DNA of 50,640 nt, taken from an uncultured Christensenellaceae bacterium (GTDB lineage Bacteria > Bacillota > Clostridia > Christensenellales > CAG-314). The notes under the pieces were generated by a model. The model was not told where the DNA came from, ran no database searches, and saw only the letters and a list, made by a program, of their open reading frames with translations. The position numbers and the translations under genes were made by a program. Positions 17,488 to 26,784 of this stretch are shown here, in pieces. The first letter of the stretch is position 1; every line of letters begins with the position of its first letter. The stretch covers positions 1-50,640 of the forward strand of contig CAJUIV010000009.1 in the NCBI GenBank assembly GCA_910586905.1. Direction: 5' to 3'.

Positions 17488-20049
17488 CTAAGCGCGTAAT
17501 TTTTGTCGCGCCCGATTTTTTTGCTTTTTACCGCGTTTTACTCGAGAAATACCTCTCCAAAATTCGCGAACAAACGTAGGCAGCAATGATAAAACGGCGG
17601 CAATCAAGTATAAATACCATTTCATAAACGTAAGTCCGAAAACGTTTTGAAATAACGGCACGACCGCAACTATCACCACCAGACCTACCGAAAGAGCGAC
17701 GCTAAACGCCATAAAAGACGTTATTCCTCCCTTGAAAAATCCGCTGTTATTGCGCATTTCCATAACGTATACCAACTGAGAAACGGATAATATTAAATAC
17801 GCCATAGTACATGCTGTTTTATAATCGAATACGTTTCCTATCGCGTAGCCTATAAGAGTCGCCGCGCCGAAACAAATTCCGCCTACAGCCACTCGCCTGC
17901 CGCCGCCTCCGCTAAAGAAAGTTTCGTCTTTACCTTTTGGCGGACGTTTCATCACGTCCGAATCCTGTTTATAAATTCCCAAAGCCAGCCCCGGCAGTCC
18001 GTCCGTTACCAAATTTATCCACAAAAGCTGCATTGCGGAAAGCGGAGATACGTTCCATATAAGCAAAGCGAAAAACACGGTTAAAACTTCGCCTATATTA
18101 CAGGTAAGAAGATACGTTACCGATTTTTTGATATTTTCGTAAACGCTACGTCCCAGCGACACAGCGTCTACGATTGCAGCGAAATTGTCGTCGGCGAGAA
18201 TAATATCCGAAGCGTCTTTCGCGACTTCCGTACCGCTGCCCATTGCGCAGCCGATATCCGCGTTTTTAAGCGCGGGCGCATCGTTAACCCCGTCGCCCGT
18301 CATAGCCACAACCGCGCCTCTTTTTTGCCACGCCGATACTATCCTAAGCTTATCAGCCGGCGTAACGCGCGCGTAGACGGCTATATCGGCAACTTCTTTT
18401 TCCAATCTGTCGTCGGTCCACTCTTTAAGCGTTTCGCCGTCAACCGCTTTGTCGGTTGCGGACATTATACCTATATTCCGCGCGATTTCCCGAGCCGTTT
18501 CCAAATTGTCTCCCGTTATCATAACCGCGCGAATGCCTGCGCTTTTGCAAGTTGCGACCGCTTCTGCCGCTTCCTTACGCGGAGGGTCGATAATGGTGAA
18601 CAACGCCGAAATATGCAGCTGTTTTTCAAGAGCCTGCGAACGGGGAAAATCGTGCCGCACTCGCTTTACTGCCAAAGCCAAAACGCGCAGACCTTTTTTC
18701 GTATACACGTGATATTGCTTTTCGAATTCGACGTAGTTATCGGCGTCTTGCATCGATTCCAAACTTCCCTTGGTAACGGAGTAGTAAATGCCGTCGCATT
18801 TAACTACTACCGTCATAAGCTTGCGAGAACTGTCGAAAGGCAATTCGAACAGCCGCAGCGCGTTCTTTTTATTTTGCACTATCGACGTAACGGCTATTTC
18901 CGTAGGGTCTCCGAGCCACTGTTTATCGCCGTTTTCCACCGCGTCCGAACACCAGCAATACGCTTGAAGATTAAAATCGCACTTGTCTAAATTATCTGTC
19001 GTTACATACCTCTGTCCGTCGAACACTCCCGTTAAGCTCATTTTGTTTTGCGTTAACGTACCCGTTTTATCCGAACAAATAACCGTAGCGCTACCAAGCG
19101 CCTCTACCGCCGTAAGACGTTTTACAACGGCGTTCTTGCCCGCCATTTTTTCGATGCCGCGGGCAAGCACCACCGTTACGACGGCGGGCAGTCCTTCGGG
19201 AATCGCGGCAACGGCAAGCGAAACCGAAGTAAGCAAAATATCTACGAAAACGGAGGTTAACGTATCGCCTTGCGACATACGCTTTATGCCTTTTACAAAC
19301 CCGATTACCAAAACCGCCAAGCATACCGCAAGACATACGACGCCTATAACCTTAGACAGCTGTTTGAGTTTTTGCTGTAACGGCGTCAGATTATTTTGCG
19401 AATTTGCCAGCATACCAGCAATTTTACCCAATTCGGTATTTTTACCCGTTGCGGTAACTTGCGCGAAACATCTGCCTTTAGTTACCAAACTTCCGCTGAA
19501 AATGCAGCCGGCATCGCGCGGTCCCGATTTGCCCGCTTGTTTTTCGATTGGTACGCTTTCCCCCGTCAGCGCCGATTGATTTACAAACAATCCTTCTGAA
19601 AAAAGCAATTTGCAGTCGGCGGTTACTACGTCGCCCGCTTCGAACATGCATACGTCGTCTAAAACTAAAAATCGGCTGTCGATAACGGAAATTTGACCGC
19701 CGCGGCATACTCGGGTTTTAGGCGAAGTCAGTTGTTTAAGCGCCTCGAGCGATTTTTCGGCGCGATATTCCTGCACGGTACCCAAAACTGCGTTTGCCAA
19801 AACTATTACTGCGATAATAATAGGTTCGAGCAAGTCGGCTTTTTCGCCTGTGTATAACGCCATACCGAAAGACAAAGCCGCGGCCACAAGCAAAATAATT
19901 ATCATCAAATCGGCAAATTGCGAAAAAAACTTTTTCAAAAAGCCGTGCTTTACTTTTTCCTCCGTAACGTTAAGTCCGCTTTCGGACAAACGTTTTTCCG
20001 CTTCGGCGGAACTTAGACCTTTTTTTATTATATCGTCGGTGTTTATCAT
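17488..20049 (-). CDS. P-type Ca2+ ATPase, SERCA-like (853 aa)
   Basis: P2A-type cation ATPase that exports Ca2+ using ATP. Actuator-domain TGES is at about 162-165. Transmembrane helix 4 carries PEGLPAVVTV, and the phosphorylation motif DKTGTLT starts at D327. The nucleotide domain and the hinge TGDGVNDAPAL follow. Helix 5 has N-I-G-E and helix 6 N-x-x-T-D-G-L-P, the Ca2+ site residues of SERCA/PMR1 proteins. Ten hydrophobic helices in total, and a basic C-terminus. The length fits bacterial Ca2+ pumps. No clear ribosome site precedes the ATG at 20049. Mn2+ as an added substrate cannot be excluded. Confidence 0.94.
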   Translation of the reverse strand: MINTDDIIKKGLSSAEAEKRLSESGLNVTEEKVKHGFLKKFFSQFADLMIIILLVAAALSFGMALYTGEKADLLEPIIIAVIVLANAVLGTVQEYRAEKSLEALKQLTSPKTRVCRGGQISVIDSRFLVLDDVCMFEAGDVVTADCKLLFSEGLFVNQSALTGESVPIEKQAGKSGPRDAGCIFSGSLVTKGRCFAQVTATGKNTELGKIAGMLANSQNNLTPLQQKLKQLSKVIGVVCLAVCLAVLVIGFVKGIKRMSQGDTLTSVFVDILLTSVSLAVAAIPEGLPAVVTVVLARGIEKMAGKNAVVKRLTAVEALGSATVICSDKTGTLTQNKMSLTGVFDGQRYVTTDNLDKCDFNLQAYCWCSDAVENGDKQWLGDPTEIAVTSIVQNKKNALRLFELPFDSSRKLMTVVVKCDGIYYSVTKGSLESMQDADNYVEFEKQYHVYTKKGLRVLALAVKRVRHDFPRSQALEKQLHISALFTIIDPPRKEAAEAVATCKSAGIRAVMITGDNLETAREIARNIGIMSATDKAVDGETLKEWTDDRLEKEVADIAVYARVTPADKLRIVSAWQKRGAVVAMTGDGVNDAPALKNADIGCAMGSGTEVAKDASDIILADDNFAAIVDAVSLGRSVYENIKKSVTYLLTCNIGEVLTVFFALLIWNVSPLSAMQLLWINLVTDGLPGLALGIYKQDSDVMKRPPKGKDETFFSGGGGRRVAVGGICFGAATLIGYAIGNVFDYKTACTMAYLILSVSQLVYVMEMRNNSGFFKGGITSFMAFSVALSVGLVVIVAVVPLFQNVFGLTFMKWYLYLIAAVLSLLPTFVREFWRGISRVKRGKKQKNRARQKLRA

Positions 20050-20204
20050 ACTTGTAATTTATGTACAAGCGTTTGAAAATAGAAGTTTGCCCGAAAGTCA
20101 GTTTTGCGCTCAACGCGCAATCTTACGCCTAAAGCGTTAGCCCGTCGCACAAACGCGGCGGCTACATTTTTACGCTACGGCGTTAGTCTGCTTAAAAGCA
20201 AAAA

Positions 20205-20236
20205 ATCCTCACCGATGGTTATCGGCAAGGATTGAA
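20205..20236 (-). terminator. lemA operon terminator
   Basis: AATCCTtgCCGAT ... ATCGGtgAGGATT hairpin on the minus strand followed by TTTTTTG, just past the lemA stop. Confidence 0.8.
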
Positions 20237-20289
20237 TTAACGACGTTTTATTCGTTTAAATTTATTATGCTTGTTTATATGCTCATATG

Positions 20290-20964
20290 TTAAAAGAAAA
20301 CCTTACGAGCAGCTTCGCGTGTGTCGTCGTCGGCAATATACGGAATACGCGTCGTATATCCCTCTTTTGCCGCAACAATTTGTTTAGTCGGCCAAGAGAA
20401 AACGTCGCGGTTCCAAACGTTTACCGTATCGTTATATACTTCGCGTGCGGCTGTAATTTCGCGTTGAAGATACATATTCTTTTGCATAGCGTCGGCTATC
20501 GCTTGATGCGATTTGAGTTCGGGATAGTTCTCGAAAGCGATATTGACCGACTTGTTAAGTTTTTCCACTTCCGCAGCGAATTCCATACGCTTTTCGTCGT
20601 CGGAAGCCTTGTTTCCGGCACGGTAAGCGGCAAGTTTAGTAAACGTTTCTTTGTCGAGATTAACGGCTTTGTCGAGCAGCGCCGCGGTGTTTTGAAGTAC
20701 TTGTACGCGTTGTTCGAGATAGTTGTCTATCTGAGACGCGTCGTGCTGCAATTTTTGCTGAAGCTGCTGAAAATAATTCTTTGCCTTAACTTTTTTAATA
20801 GTCCAAATTATTCCGCCTATAATAGGTACGGGTAAGAACCACCATATTATATCGAAAAATTTAGACCCGCCGCCGACTTTAACCGGAATCTGTTTTGCTA
20901 TGACTTTCGCGTCTCTGCCTTCGGGCATATCGACCGCGTTCAATTCGTCAAGTTCGTTTGCCAT
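20290..20964 (-). CDS. LemA-family protein (224 aa)
   Basis: LemA family membrane-associated protein of poorly defined function. An N-terminal membrane segment is seen at about 36-58 (IIWWFLPVPIIGGIIWTIKKV). The rest is a long helical coiled-coil domain (QQLQQKLQHDASQIDNYLEQRVQVLQN ... ENYPELKSHQAIADAM ... EITAAREVYNDTVNVWNRDVF), with the family signature of Y-P-x-L-K...A-R-x-x-Y-N-x-x-V-x-x-x-N. GGAGG lies inside the 3' end of the upstream gene, so translation is coupled. The upstream gene encodes a large membrane protein that is probably its partner. Confidence 0.93.
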   Translation of the reverse strand: MANELDELNAVDMPEGRDAKVIAKQIPVKVGGGSKFFDIIWWFLPVPIIGGIIWTIKKVKAKNYFQQLQQKLQHDASQIDNYLEQRVQVLQNTAALLDKAVNLDKETFTKLAAYRAGNKASDDEKRMEFAAEVEKLNKSVNIAFENYPELKSHQAIADAMQKNMYLQREITAAREVYNDTVNVWNRDVFSWPTKQIVAAKEGYTTRIPYIADDDTREAARKVFF

Positions 20965-20965
20965 T

Positions 20966-22885
20966 TTATTTTCCTCCTGATAATTTTTTTATTATTCCGT
21001 TTATATCCTCGTCGAACGAAGAATCTACAGTTTGAGGCGTTACCAAACAGCATAGTAATTTATGCAAATAGTTTGCAGCGCTTCCGTGCGCGGACAGAAC
21101 TTCGGGAAGCTCGCCCTGCCTTATTTCGTTTTCGTATTCTTTATCGGTGATTTCCAGCTGTTTGAGTTTGACGTTGCTCATTTGCACAAGAGGTACGTAT
21201 TCCTGCCAAACAACCGGCACCAAATGCGTTAAACCGTCCCCTCCGAAAACAGGCACCGACTCGACGTGTTCCACCGTCTTATAGGAATATGCGCAAATTT
21301 CCAAAGTATCCGTTCCGCCCTGTTTACTTAATAATTTCGTTTTGAGTATTGACGGCGTTACCGATTCGGCGTGTTCGAATTTAGAATACCCCATACCGTT
21401 TACGGCGCACTCCGCTTCGTAACAAGTATAATTACGAAAATACTCGGTTTGATAAATATACTCTACAGGTTTTAACTGTTGATAAACCGGTATCGATAAA
21501 ATCGGCGCAAGTTCGAAGTACAACGATTTGAAATAGTGTTTATTGAAAGTTAAGAATTTGTTGAAACTGTCGTCGACGTCGTGCGAAAAGTATCTTTTGT
21601 AAGAAGTGTCGAAATCCCACTCGGACGAATGTTCGGACGATACGTAATTCAAACACCCGCGTTTATAAAAATAAAAATCGTCGCCGTAATGGTTTTTGTC
21701 CGTTAACAAATCCATCATATTTTTTTGAGCCAGAGGAGTAAACAAAACACGGAACTCCACTTCGTTGTTTCTGTCCACAGCTCCGAATAAAGCGTCGAAT
21801 TTGGCGTTTCCCATTTCTGTGAAATTAGTAGACGGGTCGTCGTCTGTCATAGCTTTGCGCTGAAGTTTATGTAACTTTTTACCTTGTTTTCTGACGTGTC
21901 GTTCCAGTTCTTTTTCCGAATACCTCTCGGCATGCGACGGTTCGTGAGTGAAGCACAAAGACGGAGCCGCCTCATTACCGTAAATAAGTCGCGTTTGCTC
22001 ATTATAGTAAGGACATGGTTTATCGAGCGACGCATACAAGGTTTGAGAATGATGCTGAGTATGCCTGCGACCTTGTGAATCGGTATAAGACGTAGTCCAA
22101 TGAATAGTCAAAGAACCCGTATACTTTTTGGTACCCATTTCCTCAACGAGTTCGCGGTCGACGACGAAAGGATTCCCCAAAATTTCACCGGAAAGCACAG
22201 CGATTGTGGAACGCGACGTATCGTCGTTGTCGCCGAAGCCGTATTTTCCGCTGAGATAGTCGTACCTACGCATATCGAAATTGTCGTCCACTACGATTTT
22301 TCCCACGGTTTTTTCGATAAGATATTTCGTTGCGGAACTTTCGAACAATGCGTTTAAGGGCGCCGTTTGTTCGCAACACTGCTCGTATAATTCTCTCGAT
22401 TTTTCTTCGCGCTCGGATTTTTCCTCGTCGTGCCTACGTAATCGGGGATTAACGACGTTGCAAATAACTGCGGATGAAACAGCTATAGCGGCAACTCCGG
22501 CAAATACGGATATCAACCACAAAAAATTAACCGCGGTTATAACGGCGTATAATCCGATTGCAAAAAACAAAACGCCGAATACTATAAGAGCGATCAACAA
22601 TCCGCGGCAACGTTTAAGTTTGCTTTGTTCCTTTTCTATACGCTTTACGTGCGCGATTTCTTTATTTAAAGCTTTTACTGTGCTTCTGTTCAATTCGACG
22701 TCGATATTCGACTTTTTAACAAGGTCGGCGAAATAGTTTTCGGCGTTTTCGTCAAACAGTTTATCGTAACACTCGGTATACGCTTTTAAAGGTTCTAGTA
22801 AAATATCTTCCATATTTTTAATTAGATGTTTTGAGTTTGCGTTTTGATTCCTATAAAATAAGTTCTGCGGTATCCGTTTTTTCAA
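20966..22885 (-). CDS. LemA-associated membrane protein, unknown (639 aa)
   Basis: No family recognised with confidence. Two hydrophobic helices are at about 92-140 (GLLIALIVFGVLFFAIGLYAVIT and LWLISVFAGVAAIAVSSAVI), flanked by charged coiled-coil-like segments. The large C-terminal part (about 170-639) is soluble, with a Ser/Tyr/His-rich stretch (TSYTDSQGRRHTQHHSQTL). The stop overlaps the lemA ribosome site, so the two are co-translated. The start at 22885 is TTG with no good ribosome site; ATG at 22813 (residue 25) is an alternative. The coupling suggests a complex with LemA. Its partner function is unknown. Confidence 0.75.
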   Translation of the reverse strand: MKKRIPQNLFYRNQNANSKHLIKNMEDILLEPLKAYTECYDKLFDENAENYFADLVKKSNIDVELNRSTVKALNKEIAHVKRIEKEQSKLKRCRGLLIALIVFGVLFFAIGLYAVITAVNFLWLISVFAGVAAIAVSSAVICNVVNPRLRRHDEEKSEREEKSRELYEQCCEQTAPLNALFESSATKYLIEKTVGKIVVDDNFDMRRYDYLSGKYGFGDNDDTSRSTIAVLSGEILGNPFVVDRELVEEMGTKKYTGSLTIHWTTSYTDSQGRRHTQHHSQTLYASLDKPCPYYNEQTRLIYGNEAAPSLCFTHEPSHAERYSEKELERHVRKQGKKLHKLQRKAMTDDDPSTNFTEMGNAKFDALFGAVDRNNEVEFRVLFTPLAQKNMMDLLTDKNHYGDDFYFYKRGCLNYVSSEHSSEWDFDTSYKRYFSHDVDDSFNKFLTFNKHYFKSLYFELAPILSIPVYQQLKPVEYIYQTEYFRNYTCYEAECAVNGMGYSKFEHAESVTPSILKTKLLSKQGGTDTLEICAYSYKTVEHVESVPVFGGDGLTHLVPVVWQEYVPLVQMSNVKLKQLEITDKEYENEIRQGELPEVLSAHGSAANYLHKLLCCLVTPQTVDSSFDEDINGIIKKLSGGK

Positions 22886-23082
22886 AGCGGAATGCGTTTA
22901 ACTCTGCGGTTAATAAGATTATTCGGCGTTACACTACGTCGTAAGACGCGTACGATTTTATCTATAAACGGACGTTTTAGACTATTTAATCCAATCGATT
23001 ATATCTAAACTATTTATATTTTATCATATTTTCGAAAAGATGTCTATAATCAACGCAAAAAACCGAGTTAGAACAAGAAAAA

Positions 23083-23113
23083 CGCCGCGATTTTTCATTG
23101 AAATATCGCGGCG
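23083..23113 (-). terminator. MATE gene terminator
   Basis: CGCCGCGAT / ATCGCGGCG stem followed by TTTTT on the minus strand. Confidence 0.85.
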
Positions 23114-23120
23114 AAACATA

Positions 23121-24626
23121 TCAGCCGCCAAGAAGATGCTCTTGGTATTGTTTAGCTTTGTATTGAAATTGCTTGCGATAGTCGCGGATAGCAAACGGTA
23201 AATACACAAGCACCGCAAGTATTTCCGCAAACGGATAACAGAACCAAATACCTTGCATTTTCCATAAATAGTTAAATAGCAAAGCAGACGGAATAAGAAA
23301 AATCAACTGTCTGGACAAACTCATAAGCAAACTGGATATGGGACAGTTGATAGACTGCAACATATTTATCAGTAAAATACTAAACGCCGCAGGGACGAAC
23401 GCGATACTTATACATCTGAACGCGTACGCGCCTTCTTTTACGAACAATTCGTTTTTAGCGGTTAGTTCGGCTATTTTTTCGGGAGAGGCGTCGTCGGGAA
23501 TTTTGCTTTTAAATATAGACATTAGCGCTTCCGGACACAGCTGAAAAAGCAATGTGCCGACAGCCATGACTCCCAAAGCGACGTACAAGGCAAGCTTAAA
23601 AGTATCGTTAAAACGCTTTTTTTCGTTTGCGCCGTAATTGTAGCTTAGTATAGGCATCGTACCTTGCATCAGTCCGAATACCGGCATAAATACAAACGAT
23701 TGAACTTTAAAATACGCAGACAATACGTTAACGCCGTTAGCGTATTCTTTAAGCATAATATTCATTATAATGGTTATAACCGAACCCATAGCGTTCATAA
23801 TAAGCGCCGGCGCGCCGATTTTAGTTATACGCAGGAAATAATGTTTTGATGGTTTAAAACCTTTAAGAGAAATGGAAACGTCTTGCTTTTTAACGAAAAA
23901 CACAATCAAGTCTATCGCCGCCGCAACCCATTGCCCTATTACGGTTGCAAGGATGGCGCCGAACACGCCCATTTTAAAAGCGATTATAAACAACGCGTCT
24001 AAACCTATGTTGGTTAAAGCGCCCGCAAGCTGACTTATCATAGGTATCTTCATATTACCGGTCGCTTGCAGTATGCGCGCAAGAGTGATGTCTATTATAA
24101 GTCCGCCGGAAAGCGCCATATAAACCGTTAGATACAGTGCGCCCTGCTCGATAACGTAGTTGATATCGGTTGCGTTTTCGTCGCTTGCAAAAGCTGCGAC
24201 AAAAGGACGGGAAACCGTAAATGCCAAAACTATCATGACGGCCCAAGCGCACAGCGCCATTATAATTGCGGTTTTAGCGCATTTATCCGCATTCAGTTTG
24301 TTTCCTTCGCCTAGCTTGCGCGCAATATAAGCGTTTGCTCCGACGCCGATTCCTATCGCTATCGCCACCACCAGCATAGTCATAGGCATAACTATACTTA
24401 CCGCCAAAAACGAATCCGCTCCCACGTCCGAACCGACGTAACCTTTTATTTTGTAGTCGATACCCGTTAAAAAGATTGAATCCACTATGTTGTACAACGC
24501 CTGCACCAGCATAGAAAAAATTGCGGGCAAACTCATTGTAAAGAGTAATTTGCCTATTTTGGTATTACGCATTTTGTCCGACTGTAAATTTTCGGACTGC
24601 GATATTATTTCTTTTTCTTCCGTCAA
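23121..24626 (-). CDS. MATE-family efflux transporter (501 aa)
   Basis: Multidrug/toxin efflux protein with twelve hydrophobic segments. The start of the core is typical (KIGKLLFTMSLPAIFSMLVQALYNIVDSIFLTG). Family hallmarks include QxxxNxVDS and the later A-P-A-L-I-M-N. TTG at 24626 is preferred because GGAGAG lies 7 nt before it; an upstream TTG at 24641 would put that ribosome site inside the gene. It is downstream of folA. The leader holds two hairpins (see the separate entry). Substrate unknown. Confidence 0.92.
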   Translation of the reverse strand: MTEEKEIISQSENLQSDKMRNTKIGKLLFTMSLPAIFSMLVQALYNIVDSIFLTGIDYKIKGYVGSDVGADSFLAVSIVMPMTMLVVAIAIGIGVGANAYIARKLGEGNKLNADKCAKTAIIMALCAWAVMIVLAFTVSRPFVAAFASDENATDINYVIEQGALYLTVYMALSGGLIIDITLARILQATGNMKIPMISQLAGALTNIGLDALFIIAFKMGVFGAILATVIGQWVAAAIDLIVFFVKKQDVSISLKGFKPSKHYFLRITKIGAPALIMNAMGSVITIIMNIMLKEYANGVNVLSAYFKVQSFVFMPVFGLMQGTMPILSYNYGANEKKRFNDTFKLALYVALGVMAVGTLLFQLCPEALMSIFKSKIPDDASPEKIAELTAKNELFVKEGAYAFRCISIAFVPAAFSILLINMLQSINCPISSLLMSLSRQLIFLIPSALLFNYLWKMQGIWFCYPFAEILAVLVYLPFAIRDYRKQFQYKAKQYQEHLLGG

Positions 24627-24641
24627 AATCTTTCTCTCCAA

Positions 24642-24725
24642 AGTAAAAAGCCTAATCAGGCGTACGAGTCCGCCCTCTCGGGCAACAAAAAATGCCGAGC
24701 ATAAACCTGCAAGGCATTTTTTATT
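24642..24725 (-). promoter_or_regulatory. Hairpin-rich leader between folA and MATE
   Basis: On the minus strand AAAAAATGCC...GGCATTTTTT forms a terminator-like hairpin (about 24688-24723). GCCCGAGAGGGC forms a 4-bp stem with a GNRA loop (about 24673-24684). GCCTGATTAGGC plus TTTTT follows (about 24645-24660). These could be plain terminators of folA or an attenuator of the exporter. No known riboswitch consensus was recognised. Confidence 0.45.
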
Positions 24726-24797
24726 TTATCACAAAATTACGTTTTAAGCAACCGAAAAGCAGGTTGCGTAACGACGGAAAAAATTATCCGTTAACGT

Positions 24798-25286
24798 TTA
24801 TATGCTCGTATTGACATATTTGCAAAAAGAAATTTCGTACGCTCCGTCGTTTTCAAACGGAGTTTGTTCAATCAATTTCCAATGCGAATTTTCGTCCAAA
24901 TCGGGAAAAAACAATTCCGCCTGTCCGTCGGCTCTCACTTTCGTAACGTACGCCGTATCGCATCGTTCCAGCATCAGACGGTATACGCTTGCGCCGCCTA
25001 TAATAAATACCCGTTCGGTATCGTATTTTAAAAGCTCTTCGTCAAGTTCGCTCACGCTGCTGACTGTAACCGCTCCGCAGCGTTGTTTGCCGTCGGAGTC
25101 CAACACGACGTTTATTCTGTCGGGCAGTGCGCCTTTGGGAAAGCTTTCGAACGTTTTAGCCCCCATAACTACAACGTTTCCGACAGTCGTTTTTTTAAAA
25201 AACGCCATATCCTTTTTCAGACGAAACAGCAAATCGTTATTTTTGCCTATGCCCCAATTTTTATCTACTACAACAATTAAATTCAT
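24798..25286 (-). CDS. folA: Dihydrofolate reductase (162 aa)
   Basis: Reduces dihydrofolate to tetrahydrofolate with NADPH. The N-terminal MNLIVVVDKNWGIGKNNDLL carries the W-G-I-G-x-x-x-x-L substrate-loop signature. It continues KKDMAFFKKTT, VVMGAKTFESFP and the cofactor motif VFIIGGASVYRLML. The length is normal for chromosomal DHFR. It lies downstream of thyA, which makes its substrate. The start overlaps the end of a preceding zinc-ribbon ORF by 26 bp, and its own ribosome site is poor, so translation is likely coupled. Confidence 0.95.
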   Translation of the reverse strand: MNLIVVVDKNWGIGKNNDLLFRLKKDMAFFKKTTVGNVVVMGAKTFESFPKGALPDRINVVLDSDGKQRCGAVTVSSVSELDEELLKYDTERVFIIGGASVYRLMLERCDTAYVTKVRADGQAELFFPDLDENSHWKLIEQTPFENDGAYEISFCKYVNTSI

Positions 25287-25671
25287 ACTTGACTTTTATT
25301 ATATCCGCCGGCACGTTTTTAGTCAACGGTTTTAAACCGACCAAACCTTTATATCCGCAAACAGTACATCTGTTTTCTCCCTTGAACATAATCAATTTAT
25401 GGTCCTCGTACTCTCCTTTAAAACCGCACAACGTACATACCATATTATGCCAGAAACCGTTTGCCGCTATGCCGGCGTTGTTCCAAGTATTTTTTATCGC
25501 CGGCGTTTTATCGTTTATATCGTACACGTCGACAGGCGACTTAATAAATTTTTCATATAAACCTTTTCCGGCATCGCCCAAAATCGATTTCAATTTTTCT
25601 AAAATTAACGAGGGAAGCGAACCGTTATATGGAGAACGATTTAGTGGTATTGCGGCAAAGATACGACGCAA
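25261..25671 (-). CDS. Small zinc-ribbon protein, start uncertain (up to 136 aa)
   Basis: Unknown. Two CxxC pairs (MVCTLCGFKGEYED and NRCTVCGYKGLVG) at about residues 80-115 fit a zinc ribbon like the modules in the surface lipoproteins of this window. The N-terminal 40 residues are unconvincing: the frame opens with TTG at 25671, with no good ribosome site, and other frames look equally coding just upstream. The gene may therefore be a 5'-truncated remnant. The 3' end overlaps folA by 26 bp. No signal peptide is visible. Confidence 0.5.
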   Translation of the reverse strand: MRRIFAAIPLNRSPYNGSLPSLILEKLKSILGDAGKGLYEKFIKSPVDVYDINDKTPAIKNTWNNAGIAANGFWHNMVCTLCGFKGEYEDHKLIMFKGENRCTVCGYKGLVGLKPLTKNVPADIIKVKYEFNCCSR

Positions 25672-25848
25672 TAAATTCTACCGGAATATATATATCTAGC
25701 ATATTGGCACATACTGAATATTTGGTTTTTCAACGGTAGTTCGTTTTTATAATTATACTAATACATTTTAAAACTAGTTAACTTCTCCAAACGAAACTGC
25801 TAACCGGAACGGCGTTTCAATCGTTTTTCAGTTGCTCTCTAAATAAAT

Positions 25849-25873
25849 AATCGACAACGTAAACGTTGTCGAT
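25849..25873 (-). terminator. thyA terminator
   Basis: AATCGACAACG / CGTTGTCGATT stem with a 4-nt loop, T-rich on the minus strand side. Confidence 0.75.
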
Positions 25874-25878
25874 TCGCA

Positions 25879-26709
25879 TTAAATCGCCACTTCGAATTTT
25901 TCGTTAAACGCGTTGAATTCGTAATCTACAAGTTTTACGTCGTCGACTGTGAACTTGTAAAAGTCGGTAACTTCGGGATTTATCCAAAACTTGGGCGCAG
26001 GGTGGGCAGTTCCTTGCAGCATACGCTCTACTTGGGGAATATGTCTGTCGTAAACGTGCGCGTCCGCAATAACGTGAACGAGTTCGCCTACTTTCAGATT
26101 AGATACCTGCGCGAACATATGCACAAGTACGGCATACTGAACTACGTTCCAGTTGTTTGCTACCGCCATATCGTTAGAGCGTTGATTGAGAATAGCGTTC
26201 AGCTTACCGTCCGTAACGTTGAATGTAACCGAATAAGCGCAAGGATACAAATTCATTTCGTACAAATCCCGATGAACGTAAATGTTGGTTATAATCCGTC
26301 TGCTTGCAGGGTTATTTTTCAAATCGTATAACACACGGTCTACTTGATCGAATTCGCCCTCTTTATACTTGTGCTTGACGCCGAGTTGATAGCCGTAGGC
26401 TTTACCTATACTGCCCGTTTCGTCAGCCCAACTGTCCCAAATATGGCTTTTGAGTTGATGAATATTATTGCTCTTCTTTTGCCATATCCACAAAAGTTCG
26501 TCTACGCAAGATTTAAACGCCGTACGGCGAAGAGTGATTACGGGAAATTCTTCCGCAAGGTTGTATCTGTTTACAACGCAAAACTTTTTTACCGTGTGCG
26601 CGGGAGTGCCGTCCGCCCAATGAGGACGCACCGAAAGGTCGTTATCCGTAACGCCGTTATCTATTATATCGCGCATATTACTTATAAATATCTCGTCCGC
26701 TTTACTCAT
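25879..26709 (-). CDS. thyA: Thymidylate synthase ThyA (276 aa)
   Basis: Converts dUMP and methylene-THF to dTMP and dihydrofolate. Active-site region around C157 reads NLYPCAYSVTF. The usual His after the nucleophilic Cys (PPCH) is replaced by Ala. Other signatures: GELLW-like VDELLWIWQ, W-D-S-W-A, SRRI (dUMP phosphate Arg), QRSNDMAVANNWNVVQYA and HVYDRH. ATG at 26709 is chosen because GGAGG lies 10 nt upstream; a longer frame from 26739 would include it. It has its own promoter (TGGACA-17-TACAAT) and lies upstream of folA. Confidence 0.95.
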   Translation of the reverse strand: MSKADEIFISNMRDIIDNGVTDNDLSVRPHWADGTPAHTVKKFCVVNRYNLAEEFPVITLRRTAFKSCVDELLWIWQKKSNNIHQLKSHIWDSWADETGSIGKAYGYQLGVKHKYKEGEFDQVDRVLYDLKNNPASRRIITNIYVHRDLYEMNLYPCAYSVTFNVTDGKLNAILNQRSNDMAVANNWNVVQYAVLVHMFAQVSNLKVGELVHVIADAHVYDRHIPQVERMLQGTAHPAPKFWINPEVTDFYKFTVDDVKLVDYEFNAFNEKFEVAI

Positions 26710-26737
26710 TGGTACAATTCCTCCGTTGGGTATAAAC

Positions 26738-26766
26738 ATTGTAGCAGATTTTAACCGCGCTGTCCA
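26738..26766 (-). promoter_or_regulatory. thyA promoter
   Basis: TGGACA at 26761-26766 and TACAAT at 26738-26743 on the minus strand, 17-bp spacer, immediately after the CDF gene stop. Confidence 0.7.
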
Positions 26767-26784
26767 CCTTAGACAGCCTACGGT

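Noticed and set aside
24642..24725. THF, guanidine or preQ1 riboswitch ahead of MATE
   Set aside because: None of the known motif cores could be matched by eye.
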